DNA of 11,676 bases, from assembly GCA_017936725.1 (NCBI GenBank), contig JAGBEZ010000100.1, forward strand, positions 1 through 11,676, in the 5' to 3' direction. Position numbers and translations under genes: made by a program. The notes beneath the pieces were generated by a model. It was not told the DNA's origin, did not search any database, and saw only the letters and a list, made by a program, of their open reading frames with translations. Shown here in pieces: positions 1 through 6,797 of this stretch. Numbering within the stretch: the stretch's first letter is position 1; every line of letters starts with the position of its first letter. The stretch comes from Agathobacter sp. GTDB lineage: Bacteria; Bacillota_A; Clostridia; Lachnospirales; Lachnospiraceae.

Positions 1-1
1 A

Positions 2-58
2 AACATCGCATCATTGCGAGTGAAACGAGCAACATCATTATGCGGAGCATAACATCAT
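2..58. repeat. Cluster of short palindromes spaced by AACATCAT
   Basis: The octamer AACATCAT occurs at 31-38 and again at 51-58, exactly 20 bp apart, and a related AACATCGCATCAT lies at 2-14. Between the two exact copies is a perfect small palindrome, TTATGC-GGA-GCATAA (6-bp stem, 3-nt loop). Between the first and second copies is a weaker inverted segment, TTGC...GCAA, around GAGTGAAACGA. The layout is therefore a constant spacer alternating with variable mini-hairpins. The array may extend left of the window. It ends about 20 bp before the promoter of the next gene. It is not CRISPR: the units are too short and the variable part is self-complementary. Confidence 0.5.
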
Positions 59-79
59 ATCGCCAACAGTGATGTATCA

Positions 80-108
80 TTGAGAATCCTCAAGACCTAT
101 GTTATAAT
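80..108 (+). promoter_or_regulatory. Sigma-A promoter for the 184-residue gene
   Basis: TTGAGA (80-85) and a perfect TATAAT (103-108) are separated by exactly 17 bp. Transcription should start near 115, giving a leader of only about 15 nt before the GTG start at 130. Confidence 0.75.
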
Positions 109-129
109 AGTTTAAAAGAGGTGATTTGC

Positions 130-684
130 GTGTCTATTAAAATTGGAGATTTTGTTACATCCTATGAAGCAGGATATTGGCAATTGATTGATATCAAGCC
201 CAAAATTGCAGACGAAGATTATTGTGGCAACACCACAAAATGGAAAAAAGGTGATATTATTGGTCATTGGGCTGTTCTGAAAAAAGCGTTTACAAAAAAA
301 ATGAAACCTGGTATTGATTTTTCTTATGTTGATGCTTCGTGGCTGGCACCAGTTTCTCCAGAGGTCTTAACAGAAATACAGGACTATTTCACGAAAAACC
401 CAGAATATAAGTGGAAGTTTGAAAATGCGGTAACGAAACTAAGTCCAATGACTACGAATTGTTGGATAAACCTCACCGAAAGCGAGAGCGCCGAGTTACA
501 AGAGATTATCGACAAGCTGCCGCCCCAATTTACCATGGATGAGTTTTGGAAAAAGGCAAAGAAATTCAAGAAAAATATTGCTTCACCGCCTACAAGCCAT
601 TTGCTTAATTTTACAACGTATCCTTGGAATATGGATAAGAAAGCCAATTTAATCTACTTTGGATGTGAAATAATAATTGTATAA
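130..684 (+). CDS. Hypothetical protein, 184 aa, unrecognised family
   Basis: I do not recognise this protein. The start is placed at GTG 130 because AGAGGTGA (116-123) lies at normal ribosome-binding distance; the upstream in-frame GTG at 121 sits inside that site. The protein has no signal peptide or membrane helix and looks cytoplasmic. It begins with a beta-rich stretch (SIKIGDFVTSYEAGYWQLID), then a lysine-rich segment (WKKGDIIGHWAVLKKAF). The middle is helical with a TNCWINL turn, and the C-terminal third has a TMDEFWKKAKKFKK helix and an aromatic strand (LLNFTTYPWN). The strong promoter and regular codon structure argue for a real gene. It stands alone, followed by about 400 bp of non-coding and degraded sequence, as is common for accessory or immunity-type genes. 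That role is a guess from context only. Confidence 0.75.
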   Translation: MSIKIGDFVTSYEAGYWQLIDIKPKIADEDYCGNTTKWKKGDIIGHWAVLKKAFTKKMKPGIDFSYVDASWLAPVSPEVLTEIQDYFTKNPEYKWKFENAVTKLSPMTTNCWINLTESESAELQEIIDKLPPQFTMDEFWKKAKKFKKNIASPPTSHLLNFTTYPWNMDKKANLIYFGCEIIIV

Positions 685-777
685 TACTTTTGGTCTTTCT
701 TACCCCTCATTTATGTTACTACTAGTCACTCTTTCGCACGAAAAATGCGAAGTTTAATAATATGTTTAAAATAAAGT
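685..777. other. Non-coding spacer with one small hairpin
   Basis: This stretch follows the 184-residue gene. The only structure I see is a perfect 6-bp hairpin, TTCGCA (733-738) and TGCGAA (746-751), with a 7-nt loop, followed by a TTTAATAAT tail. It might act as a weak terminator for the upstream gene, but the stem is short and the T-run is poor. Confidence 0.35.
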
Positions 778-889
778 GGTGTCTGTGTGATTTCTAAGGT
801 TGAATTAAATAAAGCAAAAGAAAAATTTGTGTTGGCTGAAAAAAGATTTCGGCTTTGTATTTCACAGCCCTTTTGTTTTGACAGACACC
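778..889. repeat. 112-bp element bounded by 9-bp inverted repeats
   Basis: GGTGTCTGT at 778-786 is matched by its exact reverse complement ACAGACACC at 881-889. The element is 112 bp, AT-rich, and contains a terminator-like hairpin near its right end (834-878). This is the size and shape of a MITE or the remains of an insertion sequence. I see no target-site duplication: the flanks are AAAGT on the left and CTTTC on the right. A GTG-initiated frame of 41 codons (787-912) runs through it and out of the right side, but has no good ribosome binding site. Confidence 0.4.
834..878 (+). terminator. Terminator-like hairpin inside the inverted-repeat element
   Basis: GGCTG (834-838) pairs with CAGCC (865-869). 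The inside can pair further (AAA with TTT, AAAG with CTTT), and a CTTTTGTTTT tract follows. It would stop plus-strand transcription coming from the 184-residue gene. The stem is imperfect, so confidence is moderate. Confidence 0.4.
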
Positions 890-1028
890 CTTTCTGTGTT
901 CGGATATATTGAGGATTACGGAAGCAAAAATGGAATGTTTTGTCTCTTTTATCAATATTGAACCATTGCTAGGAGAATATAAAGCCTCTTATTTTAAAGA
1001 AATGTTACGTGATTGGGGCAAATACTGA
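882..1028 (+). pseudogene. Probable 3' remnant of a lost gene
   Basis: This frame is open for 48 codons between a TGA at 879-881 and the TGA at 1026-1028. It contains an ATG at 930 that would give only 32 residues. The translated end reads like real protein: ECFVSFINIEPLLGEY, then KASYFKEMLRDWGKY. The SF..EPLLG core recalls the segment of that kind in DUF5131 (phage Gp37/Gp68-type) proteins, but this is recognition from memory on a short string. There is no convincing ribosome binding site. It begins directly at the right edge of the inverted-repeat element, which fits truncation of an older gene by an insertion or deletion. It could also be chance. Confidence 0.3.
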
Positions 1029-1053
1029 GCAGTTTTAACTCTTGCGTTTATCC

Positions 1054-1059
1054 TATAAT
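1054..1059 (+). promoter_or_regulatory. -10 box for the DUF4275-like gene
   Basis: A perfect TATAAT lies 21 bp upstream of the ATG at 1081. The -35 position (about 1031-1036, AGTTTT) is poor, so the promoter would depend on the -10 box or on an activator. Confidence 0.45.
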
Positions 1060-1080
1060 AAATCAAAGGATGGTGAGATT

Positions 1081-2103
1081 ATGAACACATTGCAATACGG
1101 TGATTGGAAAATCGAAGTGGATATTGAAAGAACAAAAGAGTATTACAATGCCTACGAAAAAAATAACAACCAAGCCAATAGAAATTTCGCAGAGTATTGC
1201 AAAAATTTAACCATTGAGGAAAGAGCATTTTTTGATGCGTTTGGCATTGATCCTACCTGTTGTCAAATTGAGTATATTGGTACCGATAAAAAGGGTAATT
1301 CCCCTTGTGGCGGTTATTATTATGTTTGCGGAAAATATTTGGAGTATCCGTCTGAAGAATTAATAACAATAGAGGAACTCGCAGAAAACGACTTTATAGA
1401 CGAACGTCCTGATCCACGAATTGATATCGGAATGTTCCAATTTGATTTTCAATGTGGGGATTATATAATCAATGATATTCCAGAAGACATACCTCAAGGA
1501 TTCATTTGTATTCGTTTTTGGTGCGAGAAAATGAAATGGTTATTGCAAGAGAAACCCGAAGAAATGATGTATGAGCCTCCGCGATTTTGGGAAATACATA
1601 AAATCATTAAAGAAAGAGTTGATAATAAAAAGCAACAAGTTTTATATTTAGAAGAGGCAAAATCAGAGTTTGTGCGCTTTTTTGAAAATCTGAACATCAA
1701 GGCGCAGTTATTAGATAAAAAAGAAATCAAAAATTATAAAAAAGAATGGGTAAACACATTTGCACCTGCCGATGCCAATATGAAAGAAATAAAGAAACTT
1801 TGTTTGGATTCTCGAAAGTATACAGCATTTCTGTGGCATATTTTTAGCTTTGAACTTTTGAGTGGCGAAACAGAAGAAAAGGCTAAAATCTTGTTTAATC
1901 AAGAAAATAAAAAATCGTGTGTAATTGTCAGTAATGTTGAGGATATTGCATACCACTTGGAAAATGCAGAAAACATCACGGCAGAATTATTAGAACAATT
2001 TGTTGATGTGACAATTACTGCAAGTGATTTTTCTTGGACATATACAAAAACACACGAAGTAATGTGCGGACCATATTTTTATAAAAGAAAAGAGAAACGT
2101 TGA
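1081..2103 (+). CDS. Two-domain protein with C-terminal DUF4275-like domain
   Basis: The start is set at ATG 1081, preceded by AAAGGATGGTGAG (1065-1077); an upstream in-frame TTG at 1042 has no ribosome binding site. The product is 340 residues, acidic and cytoplasmic, with no membrane segments. The C-terminal half (about 185-335) carries what I recall as DUF4275 hallmarks: LWHIFSFE at 251-258, a GETEEKAKILF stretch after it, and a closing FSWTYTKTHE plus CGPYF at 317-333. The N-terminal half (about 1-165) begins DWKIEVDIERTKEYY and has EERAFFDAFGIDP at 46-58. It resembles a small clostridial family that usually has a CxCxxC cluster after this opening; here only C40 remains. Biochemical function is unknown for both halves. 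The gene stands alone with its own -10 box and ends inside a strong terminator. The fusion call is moderately sure, the family names less so. Confidence 0.7.
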   Translation: MNTLQYGDWKIEVDIERTKEYYNAYEKNNNQANRNFAEYCKNLTIEERAFFDAFGIDPTCCQIEYIGTDKKGNSPCGGYYYVCGKYLEYPSEELITIEELAENDFIDERPDPRIDIGMFQFDFQCGDYIINDIPEDIPQGFICIRFWCEKMKWLLQEKPEEMMYEPPRFWEIHKIIKERVDNKKQQVLYLEEAKSEFVRFFENLNIKAQLLDKKEIKNYKKEWVNTFAPADANMKEIKKLCLDSRKYTAFLWHIFSFELLSGETEEKAKILFNQENKKSCVIVSNVEDIAYHLENAENITAELLEQFVDVTITASDFSWTYTKTHEVMCGPYFYKRKEKR

Positions 2104-2124
2104 TATTCAGCGTTTCTCTTTTTT
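2088..2124. terminator. Bidirectional intrinsic terminator between convergent genes
   Basis: AAAAGAGAAACG (2088-2099) and CGTTTCTCTTTT (2111-2122) form a perfect 12-bp stem, extendable inward to about 16 bp with one G-U pair and a 3-nt loop. A T-run ends it on the plus side. The A-rich left flank supplies a T-rich tail on the minus strand, so it can serve both the DUF4275-like gene and plsC. It overlaps the stop codon (2101-2103) of the upstream gene. Confidence 0.85.
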
Positions 2125-2135
2125 AATAACATGCA

Positions 2136-2876
2136 TTACATATTCTGATGTCCAATCAGCATTTGCTGTACCACATTTTGGAAGTAGAGACCAACATGTT
2201 TTTGGTCTTCTTTGTCTAATTCTTTTATGGTGATTGGTTTTCCATATTCGAGTATGACGTTTGCAGATTTGATATATGGAAAATGGTCCTCAAATACTTT
2301 GTTGGTTCCAGTGATAGCAACTGGTACTACTTTGCAACCGGTTTTGGATGCAATCTTGAAACTGCCATCTTTGAATTCACCGATATCTGTAGGGTCCGCA
2401 CTATTTTTGTTACGGGTTCCTTCTGGGAAGATAAAAATAGAAATTCCATTTTTAACTTTTTCAATACAACTTAAAATTACTTTTAGTCCCTGCTTGATAT
2501 CATCACGGTCTAAAAATTCGCAGTGAAGTCGACGCATCCAGGCACGAAGGGCTGGAACCTTGTCTACGCCTTTTTTCGCAACGAAGCCAGTAAGACGTGG
2601 GCATCTTGCGTAGGTAACTACGATATCTGCCATGCTTCTGTGGTTGGCAACATACAGGACGGCTTCATCCGTTGGTACGTTTTCTTCACCAATAACGGTG
2701 ATTTTGATACCAGCCAGAACATGGATGATTTTAAAAACCCATTGAACCATGCGAAGCTGGATGAAATCAGCCTTATCTTGATTAATCAATTTGCCATAAA
2801 GCCAAAAAATACCAAGTGGAATATAGCCTACTAATAAATATAAAAATATAAATCCAAATGTTAAAATTGTTCTCAT
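2136..2876 (-). CDS. plsC: 1-acyl-sn-glycerol-3-phosphate acyltransferase (PlsC)
   Basis: This enzyme transfers a fatty acyl chain to position 2 of lysophosphatidic acid, giving phosphatidic acid, the common precursor of membrane phospholipids. It is 246 residues, normal for the family. The N-terminus is a hydrophobic membrane anchor (about residues 4-27). The catalytic HX4D motif is NHRSMAD with H79 and D84. The substrate-binding block FPEGTRNK lies at 150-157 with E152, G153 and R155, and VPVAITGTN follows as the conserved strand. A GFVAKKGVDKVP segment and FLDRDD complete the usual pattern. The ATG at 2876 is preceded on the minus strand by GAGGG. It is transcribed alone, away from sipL and towards the terminator at 2088-2124. 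The assignment to the PlsC family is firm; the exact acyl donor cannot be read. Confidence 0.93.
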   Translation of the reverse strand: MRTILTFGFIFLYLLVGYIPLGIFWLYGKLINQDKADFIQLRMVQWVFKIIHVLAGIKITVIGEENVPTDEAVLYVANHRSMADIVVTYARCPRLTGFVAKKGVDKVPALRAWMRRLHCEFLDRDDIKQGLKVILSCIEKVKNGISIFIFPEGTRNKNSADPTDIGEFKDGSFKIASKTGCKVVPVAITGTNKVFEDHFPYIKSANVILEYGKPITIKELDKEDQKHVGLYFQNVVQQMLIGHQNM

Positions 2877-2921
2877 ATGTTTCCCTCAAATTCCCATGTA
2901 AATTTCTTACAACACCTTATT

Positions 2922-2950
2922 ATTATACAAAACAGAAAATAGAAAAGCAA
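2922..2950 (-). promoter_or_regulatory. Sigma-A promoter of plsC
   Basis: On the minus strand, TTGCTT (complement of 2945-2950) and a perfect TATAAT (complement of 2922-2927) are 17 bp apart. They lie about 45 bp upstream of the plsC ATG. Confidence 0.7.
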
Positions 2951-2960
2951 TGAAAAAAGC

Positions 2961-2988
2961 ATAAAAGCAAGGTTTTACGCATATGTAT
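2961..2988 (+). promoter_or_regulatory. Weak candidate sporulation (sigma-E-like) promoter for sipL
   Basis: No sigma-A pair is visible before the sipL-like gene on the plus strand. ATA (2961-2963) followed 16 bp later by CATATGTAT (2980-2988) partly fits a sigma-E pattern of ATA and CATACAnT. A mother-cell promoter would fit the gene's role, but two core bases deviate. Confidence 0.25.
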
Positions 2989-3011
2989 TTCATAGGCATT
3001 CTATTGTAGCA

Positions 3012-3018
3012 GGGGGAG
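3012..3018 (+). promoter_or_regulatory. Ribosome binding site of the sipL-like gene
   Basis: GGGGGAG lies 4 nt before the ATG at 3023 and fixes that start. The spacing is slightly short. Confidence 0.6.
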
Positions 3019-3022
3019 TTTT

Positions 3023-4546
3023 ATGGAATTAGACAGACATATATGTACACAGATGATAGAAAAAGCGAAAAGTTTTTCGCAGATTACGTTGGATGATGAT
3101 TATATCGTAAGAGACAATAAGCCAGATGTGATTCGGGTGATATACTCCAAAGGAGATATTTTGGTAGATGATGTTAAGGCGGGAAATCAAGGCGTATGGA
3201 TCAATGGGAAACTGCGATTTTCCGTGCTTTATCAAAGTGATGATGAGAATCATCGTCTTGATAGTGTAAATGGAGTAGTTCCTTTTCAAGAAAAAGTTAT
3301 CATGGATGAAATCGAAGAAACAGATGACATCACCGTGGACATGGAAATCGAAGATTTGACGGTGGGAATTATCAATTCCCGCAAATTGGCAATCTGTGCG
3401 GTGGTAAATGTGGTAGCGAGAAATCTAGAGGAAGAAGACGAAGAGATTGTCTGCGAAATACCAGAGGCAGGATATGAACAAAAACAAATGGAAGTACCCA
3501 TGTTGTGTTTAGAAGAAAATATAAAAGATCAGCTTCGTATTCAAAAAGAAATGATTTTACCGAATTCGAAATCAAACATTGGAGAAATCACTTTTTATCA
3601 GGTGGACTTTCGAAATGAAGAAATCCTGTTACAGGATGATAGAATTCAGGTGAAAATGGATGGACAAATTTGGGTGCTGTATCGAAGTGAGAGCACGGGA
3701 GAATATGAGTGTTACGAGACGATAGTACCTCTTAGTGGAGAAATCGAGACGAATTCCTTGCGAGGAGATGAGATTTTCTGGGCAACAGTGAGGACATTAG
3801 AGGCAGACCTTGAACCACGTGTGGATTATGATGGGGAAAACCGTATGCTAGGGCTAGATGTGATGTTTTCTGTAGAGGTACAAATTTATCGTGAGGAGAC
3901 CTGCCGTGTGCTGCAGGATGCATATGCCTTGGATAAAGAACTTTTAATCGAAAGAAACCATGTGCCAATCAATCAGCTTCTCATGAAGAATATTTCCAAG
4001 ATACGTCTTTTGGAACAGGGACGTATAGAGCCAAATCAGCAGCGAATTTTGCAGATTTGTGGGAGTAGCGGGAATGTCACCATCGACCGTGTACAAAAAA
4101 GGGAAAATGGACTCCAGGTGGAAGGTGTTTTGAATGTACATATTTTGTATAATACGACCGATGACGCTATGCCGTACGAACATACCGGAAGTCAGATTCC
4201 ATTTGAGCAGTTTATTGAAATAGAGGGATTTACAGATGCCGCTTCTTACTGGCTGCAAGAAGGCGTGGAACAGCTACAGGTAAATCTTTTGGATAACACG
4301 GAGTATGAGGTGAAGGCGTCGATACAGCTTGCGATTTTGGCTTTGCATAAAGAAAAATTATCGAATATTGCGAGAATTGATGAGGAGGATTTGGACATCG
4401 AAACCCTACAGAAACAGCCGGGTATGATAGGCTACGTGCGCAGAGAAGGCGAAGACCTGTGGGATGTCGCAAAGAAATATCACGCCAGCACCGATAATAT
4501 GATGGAAATCGGGAACAAAGTATTGATTATCAAGCAAGTGCATTAG
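3023..4546 (+). CDS. sipL: SPOCS/DUF3794 and LysM spore coat protein, SipL-like
   Basis: SipL, studied in Clostridioides difficile, binds the coat ATPase SpoIVA and is needed to anchor the spore coat around the forespore in the mother cell. This protein is 507 residues, close to that family's length. Three SPOCS (DUF3794) repeats can be seen at about 35-135, 185-295 and 338-445. Each has a hydrophobic strand ending in LY (RFSVLY at 65-70, IWVLY at 216-220, VHILY at 372-376) followed by an acidic loop and a proline-containing IPF/VPF/VPL turn. The C-terminus is a LysM-type segment, YVRREGEDLWDVAKKYHAST at 471-490. It looks short: only about 17 residues follow, where LysM normally needs another helix and strand. 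No signal peptide is present, as expected for a mother-cell cytoplasmic protein. A terminator follows at once, so it is monocistronic. Confidence is high for the family and good for the SipL role. Confidence 0.85.
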   Translation: MELDRHICTQMIEKAKSFSQITLDDDYIVRDNKPDVIRVIYSKGDILVDDVKAGNQGVWINGKLRFSVLYQSDDENHRLDSVNGVVPFQEKVIMDEIEETDDITVDMEIEDLTVGIINSRKLAICAVVNVVARNLEEEDEEIVCEIPEAGYEQKQMEVPMLCLEENIKDQLRIQKEMILPNSKSNIGEITFYQVDFRNEEILLQDDRIQVKMDGQIWVLYRSESTGEYECYETIVPLSGEIETNSLRGDEIFWATVRTLEADLEPRVDYDGENRMLGLDVMFSVEVQIYREETCRVLQDAYALDKELLIERNHVPINQLLMKNISKIRLLEQGRIEPNQQRILQICGSSGNVTIDRVQKRENGLQVEGVLNVHILYNTTDDAMPYEHTGSQIPFEQFIEIEGFTDAASYWLQEGVEQLQVNLLDNTEYEVKASIQLAILALHKEKLSNIARIDEEDLDIETLQKQPGMIGYVRREGEDLWDVAKKYHASTDNMMEIGNKVLIIKQVH

Positions 4547-4550
4547 GAAA

Positions 4551-4587
4551 AAGGGCTGCCACAAATTGACAGCCCTTGCTTTTTTTT
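4551..4587 (+). terminator. Intrinsic terminator after sipL
   Basis: AAGGGCTG (4551-4558) pairs perfectly with CAGCCCTT (4570-4577) around an 11-nt loop, followed by a run of eight T (4580-4587). It starts 4 nt after the sipL stop codon. Confidence 0.9.
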
Positions 4588-4633
4588 CAGCTTTATGTAA
4601 AAATAAAAGGTAGTATGCGGTTTTGTGCGCAAT

Positions 4634-4639
4634 GGAGGA
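4634..4639 (+). promoter_or_regulatory. Ribosome binding site deciding the NlpC/P60 start
   Basis: GGAGGA lies 5 nt before ATG 4645. The frame stays open upstream to 4576, but that start would sit inside the sipL terminator and would bury the signal peptide 23 residues into the chain. Confidence 0.75.
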
Positions 4640-4644
4640 TTTAC

Positions 4645-5838
4645 ATGAAGTTTAAAAGAATGGTATCCCTGATTTTAGTAGCGGGATTTTTATTGGCAAT
4701 ACCAGTGACAAATGGAAATTTAGATTGGAAAAAATGGGGCGCTGGAGATATATTTGCGTCAACCAGCGGACGTGATCAGGCACAGGATGAATTGGATGAT
4801 ATAGAAGATGAAGTAGACGATTTAGAAGCACATTTTTCTGCATTGGAGAATCAGTTAAGTGACAAGGCAAAACAGTTAAGTGATCTTCTGATGGATCAGG
4901 AAATTTTAGAAAATGATATCAAAGCAACACAGGAAGCAATCGACCAGGCGGAGAAAGATCTGGTCGTAGCAAAAGAGAAAGAAGCGCAAGAATACGAAGC
5001 AATGAAACTGCGTATCCAGTACATGTACGAAAACAGTACGCAGAATTCCATTATTGATGCGATTTTGAATGCAAACGGCGTGGTGGACATGCTAAACCGT
5101 GTCGAGTATGTTTCGCAGGTGCATAAGTCAGACCGAGAACTCATGGAAGAGTACAAAAAAGCAGTAGAAGATGTAGAAACTCTGGCTGCGACTTTGGAAA
5201 TGGAAATGAATGACTTGGTTGCGATGCGTGAAGTCTATGAGCATCAGGAAGCCTCATTAGAAGCAGCATTGGCGGAATTAGAGGCAGAAGCAGATAATTA
5301 TGAAGACCAGTTAGCAACGGCAAAGAGACGTGCAAGAGAGCTTTCAAATTATATCGCAGAGCAGAACCGCTTGATTGCACTGCAACAACAGCAGCAGAAT
5401 AATAACAATAGCGGCAGTGGAAATAGTAAGCCATCGACTTCAGGAGGCTATTTAAATGATCCATCCCACGATCCAGCGTTTAAGACCGATGTAACGGGAG
5501 AAGAGCTGGTAAACTATGCATTACAGTTTGTCGGAAACCCATACAAATGGGGTGGAAACAGCCTTACAAACGGATGTGACTGTTCTGGTTTTGTAAATTT
5601 GATTTACAGACATTTTGGTTTTCAGAATGTACCGAGACAGTCGCAGGCGTTTAAGTCTTATGGACAACCAGTTGCATTTGCCAACATTAAGGCAGGAGAT
5701 ATCGTGGTATATCCAGGACATGTAGCGATTTATATTGGAAATGGCAAAATCGTCGAAGCGCAGTCAACCAGAGCAGGTATCACCTGTAACAGACCAGTGA
5801 CCTGTAATACCATTACAGCGATTCGAAGAGTATTGTAG
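4645..5838 (+). CDS. Secreted coiled-coil NlpC/P60 peptidoglycan hydrolase
   Basis: This is a cell-wall endopeptidase of the PcsB/CwlO layout, expected to cut stem-peptide bonds during growth or division outside the membrane. The 397-residue product starts with a signal peptide (KFKR, then a hydrophobic core to about residue 20). A long charged coiled coil follows at about 43-245, the part that in PcsB/CwlO relatives is controlled by the FtsEX complex. A low-complexity linker of Q, N, S and G covers about 246-268. The catalytic NlpC/P60 domain is at about 284-397, with nucleophile C313 in CDCSGF and H359 in YPGHVAIYIG. The third catalytic position, often His in the family, appears to be E371. 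It leads a run of closely spaced plus-strand genes; the methionine aminopeptidase starts 29 nt after its stop with no terminator between. Partnership with FtsEX is inferred from domain layout only. Confidence 0.88.
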   Translation: MKFKRMVSLILVAGFLLAIPVTNGNLDWKKWGAGDIFASTSGRDQAQDELDDIEDEVDDLEAHFSALENQLSDKAKQLSDLLMDQEILENDIKATQEAIDQAEKDLVVAKEKEAQEYEAMKLRIQYMYENSTQNSIIDAILNANGVVDMLNRVEYVSQVHKSDRELMEEYKKAVEDVETLAATLEMEMNDLVAMREVYEHQEASLEAALAELEAEADNYEDQLATAKRRARELSNYIAEQNRLIALQQQQQNNNNSGSGNSKPSTSGGYLNDPSHDPAFKTDVTGEELVNYALQFVGNPYKWGGNSLTNGCDCSGFVNLIYRHFGFQNVPRQSQAFKSYGQPVAFANIKAGDIVVYPGHVAIYIGNGKIVEAQSTRAGITCNRPVTCNTITAIRRVL

Positions 5839-5867
5839 AGAATGAAATTTCAAAAAGAGGTATAGAA

Positions 5868-6743
5868 ATGGCGGTAAAAATTGGAAGAAATGATCCATGT
5901 TGGTGTGGATGCGGAAAAAAATATAAGGCGTGTCATATGGCATTTGATGACAAAATCGCACGTTTTGCTGCACAGGGACACAAGGTGCCATCGAGAGATA
6001 TCATTAAGACACCGGAACAGATTGCAAAGATTAAAGAAAGTGCAAAGATTAATATAGCCGTTTTGGACTATATCGAAGCGCACATTCATGCAGGCATGAA
6101 TACGGCAGAAATTGACAAAATCGTTTATGATATGACGACAGAGATGGGAGGTATTCCGGCCCCACTGAATTACAATGGATTTCCATACAGCGTATGTACC
6201 CCTGTCAATGATCAGGTTTGTCATGGTTTTCCTTCCGAAGATGTCGTATTAAAAGAAGGAGATATCATCAATGTAGACTGTTCTACGATTTTGGACGGAT
6301 ATTTTAGTGATTCTTCCCGTATGTTTTGTATCGGCGAGGTAAGTCCAGAGAAAAAACGTTTGGTAGAAGTCGTAAAAGAATGTGTAGAATTAGGCTTAAA
6401 AGAAGTCAAACCTTGGGGCTTTCTTGGCGATATGGGGCAGGCAGTACATGATCATGCCTATGCAAATGGATACACGGTGGTACGTGAAATTGGCGGACAT
6501 GGTGTAGGACTACAGTTCCATGAAGATCCTTGGGTAGGATACAATACCAAGCGCGGAACCGATATGCTTTTAGTGCCAGGTATGATTTTTACAATTGAAC
6601 CAATGGTTAACATGGGTGGCGTAGACATTGAAATCGACCCAGAAAACGACTGGGAAGTATATACAGCGGATGGTCAGCCATCGGCACAGTGGGAAATCAT
6701 GGTGCTGGTAACCGAGGACGGAGCAGAGGTACTCTGCTGGTAA
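5868..6743 (+). CDS. map: Methionine aminopeptidase type I with N-terminal SEC-C knuckle
   Basis: The enzyme removes the initiator methionine from new proteins as they leave the ribosome. All five metal ligands are present: D137, D148, H211, E244 and E276, with H119 in VCHG as the active-site His. The spacing between the first four ligands (11, 63, 33) matches that of E. coli MAP, and E244-E276 is one residue longer. The 291 residues exceed the E. coli length because of an N-terminal extension of about 40. That extension carries a SEC-C type zinc knuckle, GRNDPCWCGCGKKYKACH at residues 6-23, with C11, C13, C22 and H23 as likely ligands and an extra C15. SEC-C motifs are found on SecA and several ribosome-linked proteins, so a docking role is plausible. 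ATG 5868 follows AGAGGTATAGAA. It sits between the NlpC/P60 and CYTH genes with no visible terminator on either side. Confidence 0.95.
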   Translation: MAVKIGRNDPCWCGCGKKYKACHMAFDDKIARFAAQGHKVPSRDIIKTPEQIAKIKESAKINIAVLDYIEAHIHAGMNTAEIDKIVYDMTTEMGGIPAPLNYNGFPYSVCTPVNDQVCHGFPSEDVVLKEGDIINVDCSTILDGYFSDSSRMFCIGEVSPEKKRLVEVVKECVELGLKEVKPWGFLGDMGQAVHDHAYANGYTVVREIGGHGVGLQFHEDPWVGYNTKRGTDMLLVPGMIFTIEPMVNMGGVDIEIDPENDWEVYTADGQPSAQWEIMVLVTEDGAEVLCW

Positions 6744-6797
6744 GCGCGAGTTTGCGTTAGGCAGGCAAGGAATAGATGAAATAAGGAGAGTACGAAA

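Noticed and set aside
2..58. CRISPR array at the window start
   Set aside because: Units are only 20 bp, the spacer parts are palindromic, and no cas genes are near.
878..910. TTGACA at 878-883 with TATATT at 905-910 as a promoter
   Set aside because: The spacing is 21 bp and no functional gene start follows; the hexamer belongs to the inverted-repeat end.
4566..4604. TTGACA at 4566-4571 as a promoter for the NlpC/P60 gene
   Set aside because: The hexamer is part of the sipL terminator stem, and the nearest -10-like sequence (TATGTA, 4594) is 22 bp away. The real promoter of that gene is not visible to me.
5850..6224. Minus-strand open frame of 124 codons
   Set aside because: Antisense to the methionine aminopeptidase, whose metal ligands are all accounted for on the plus strand.
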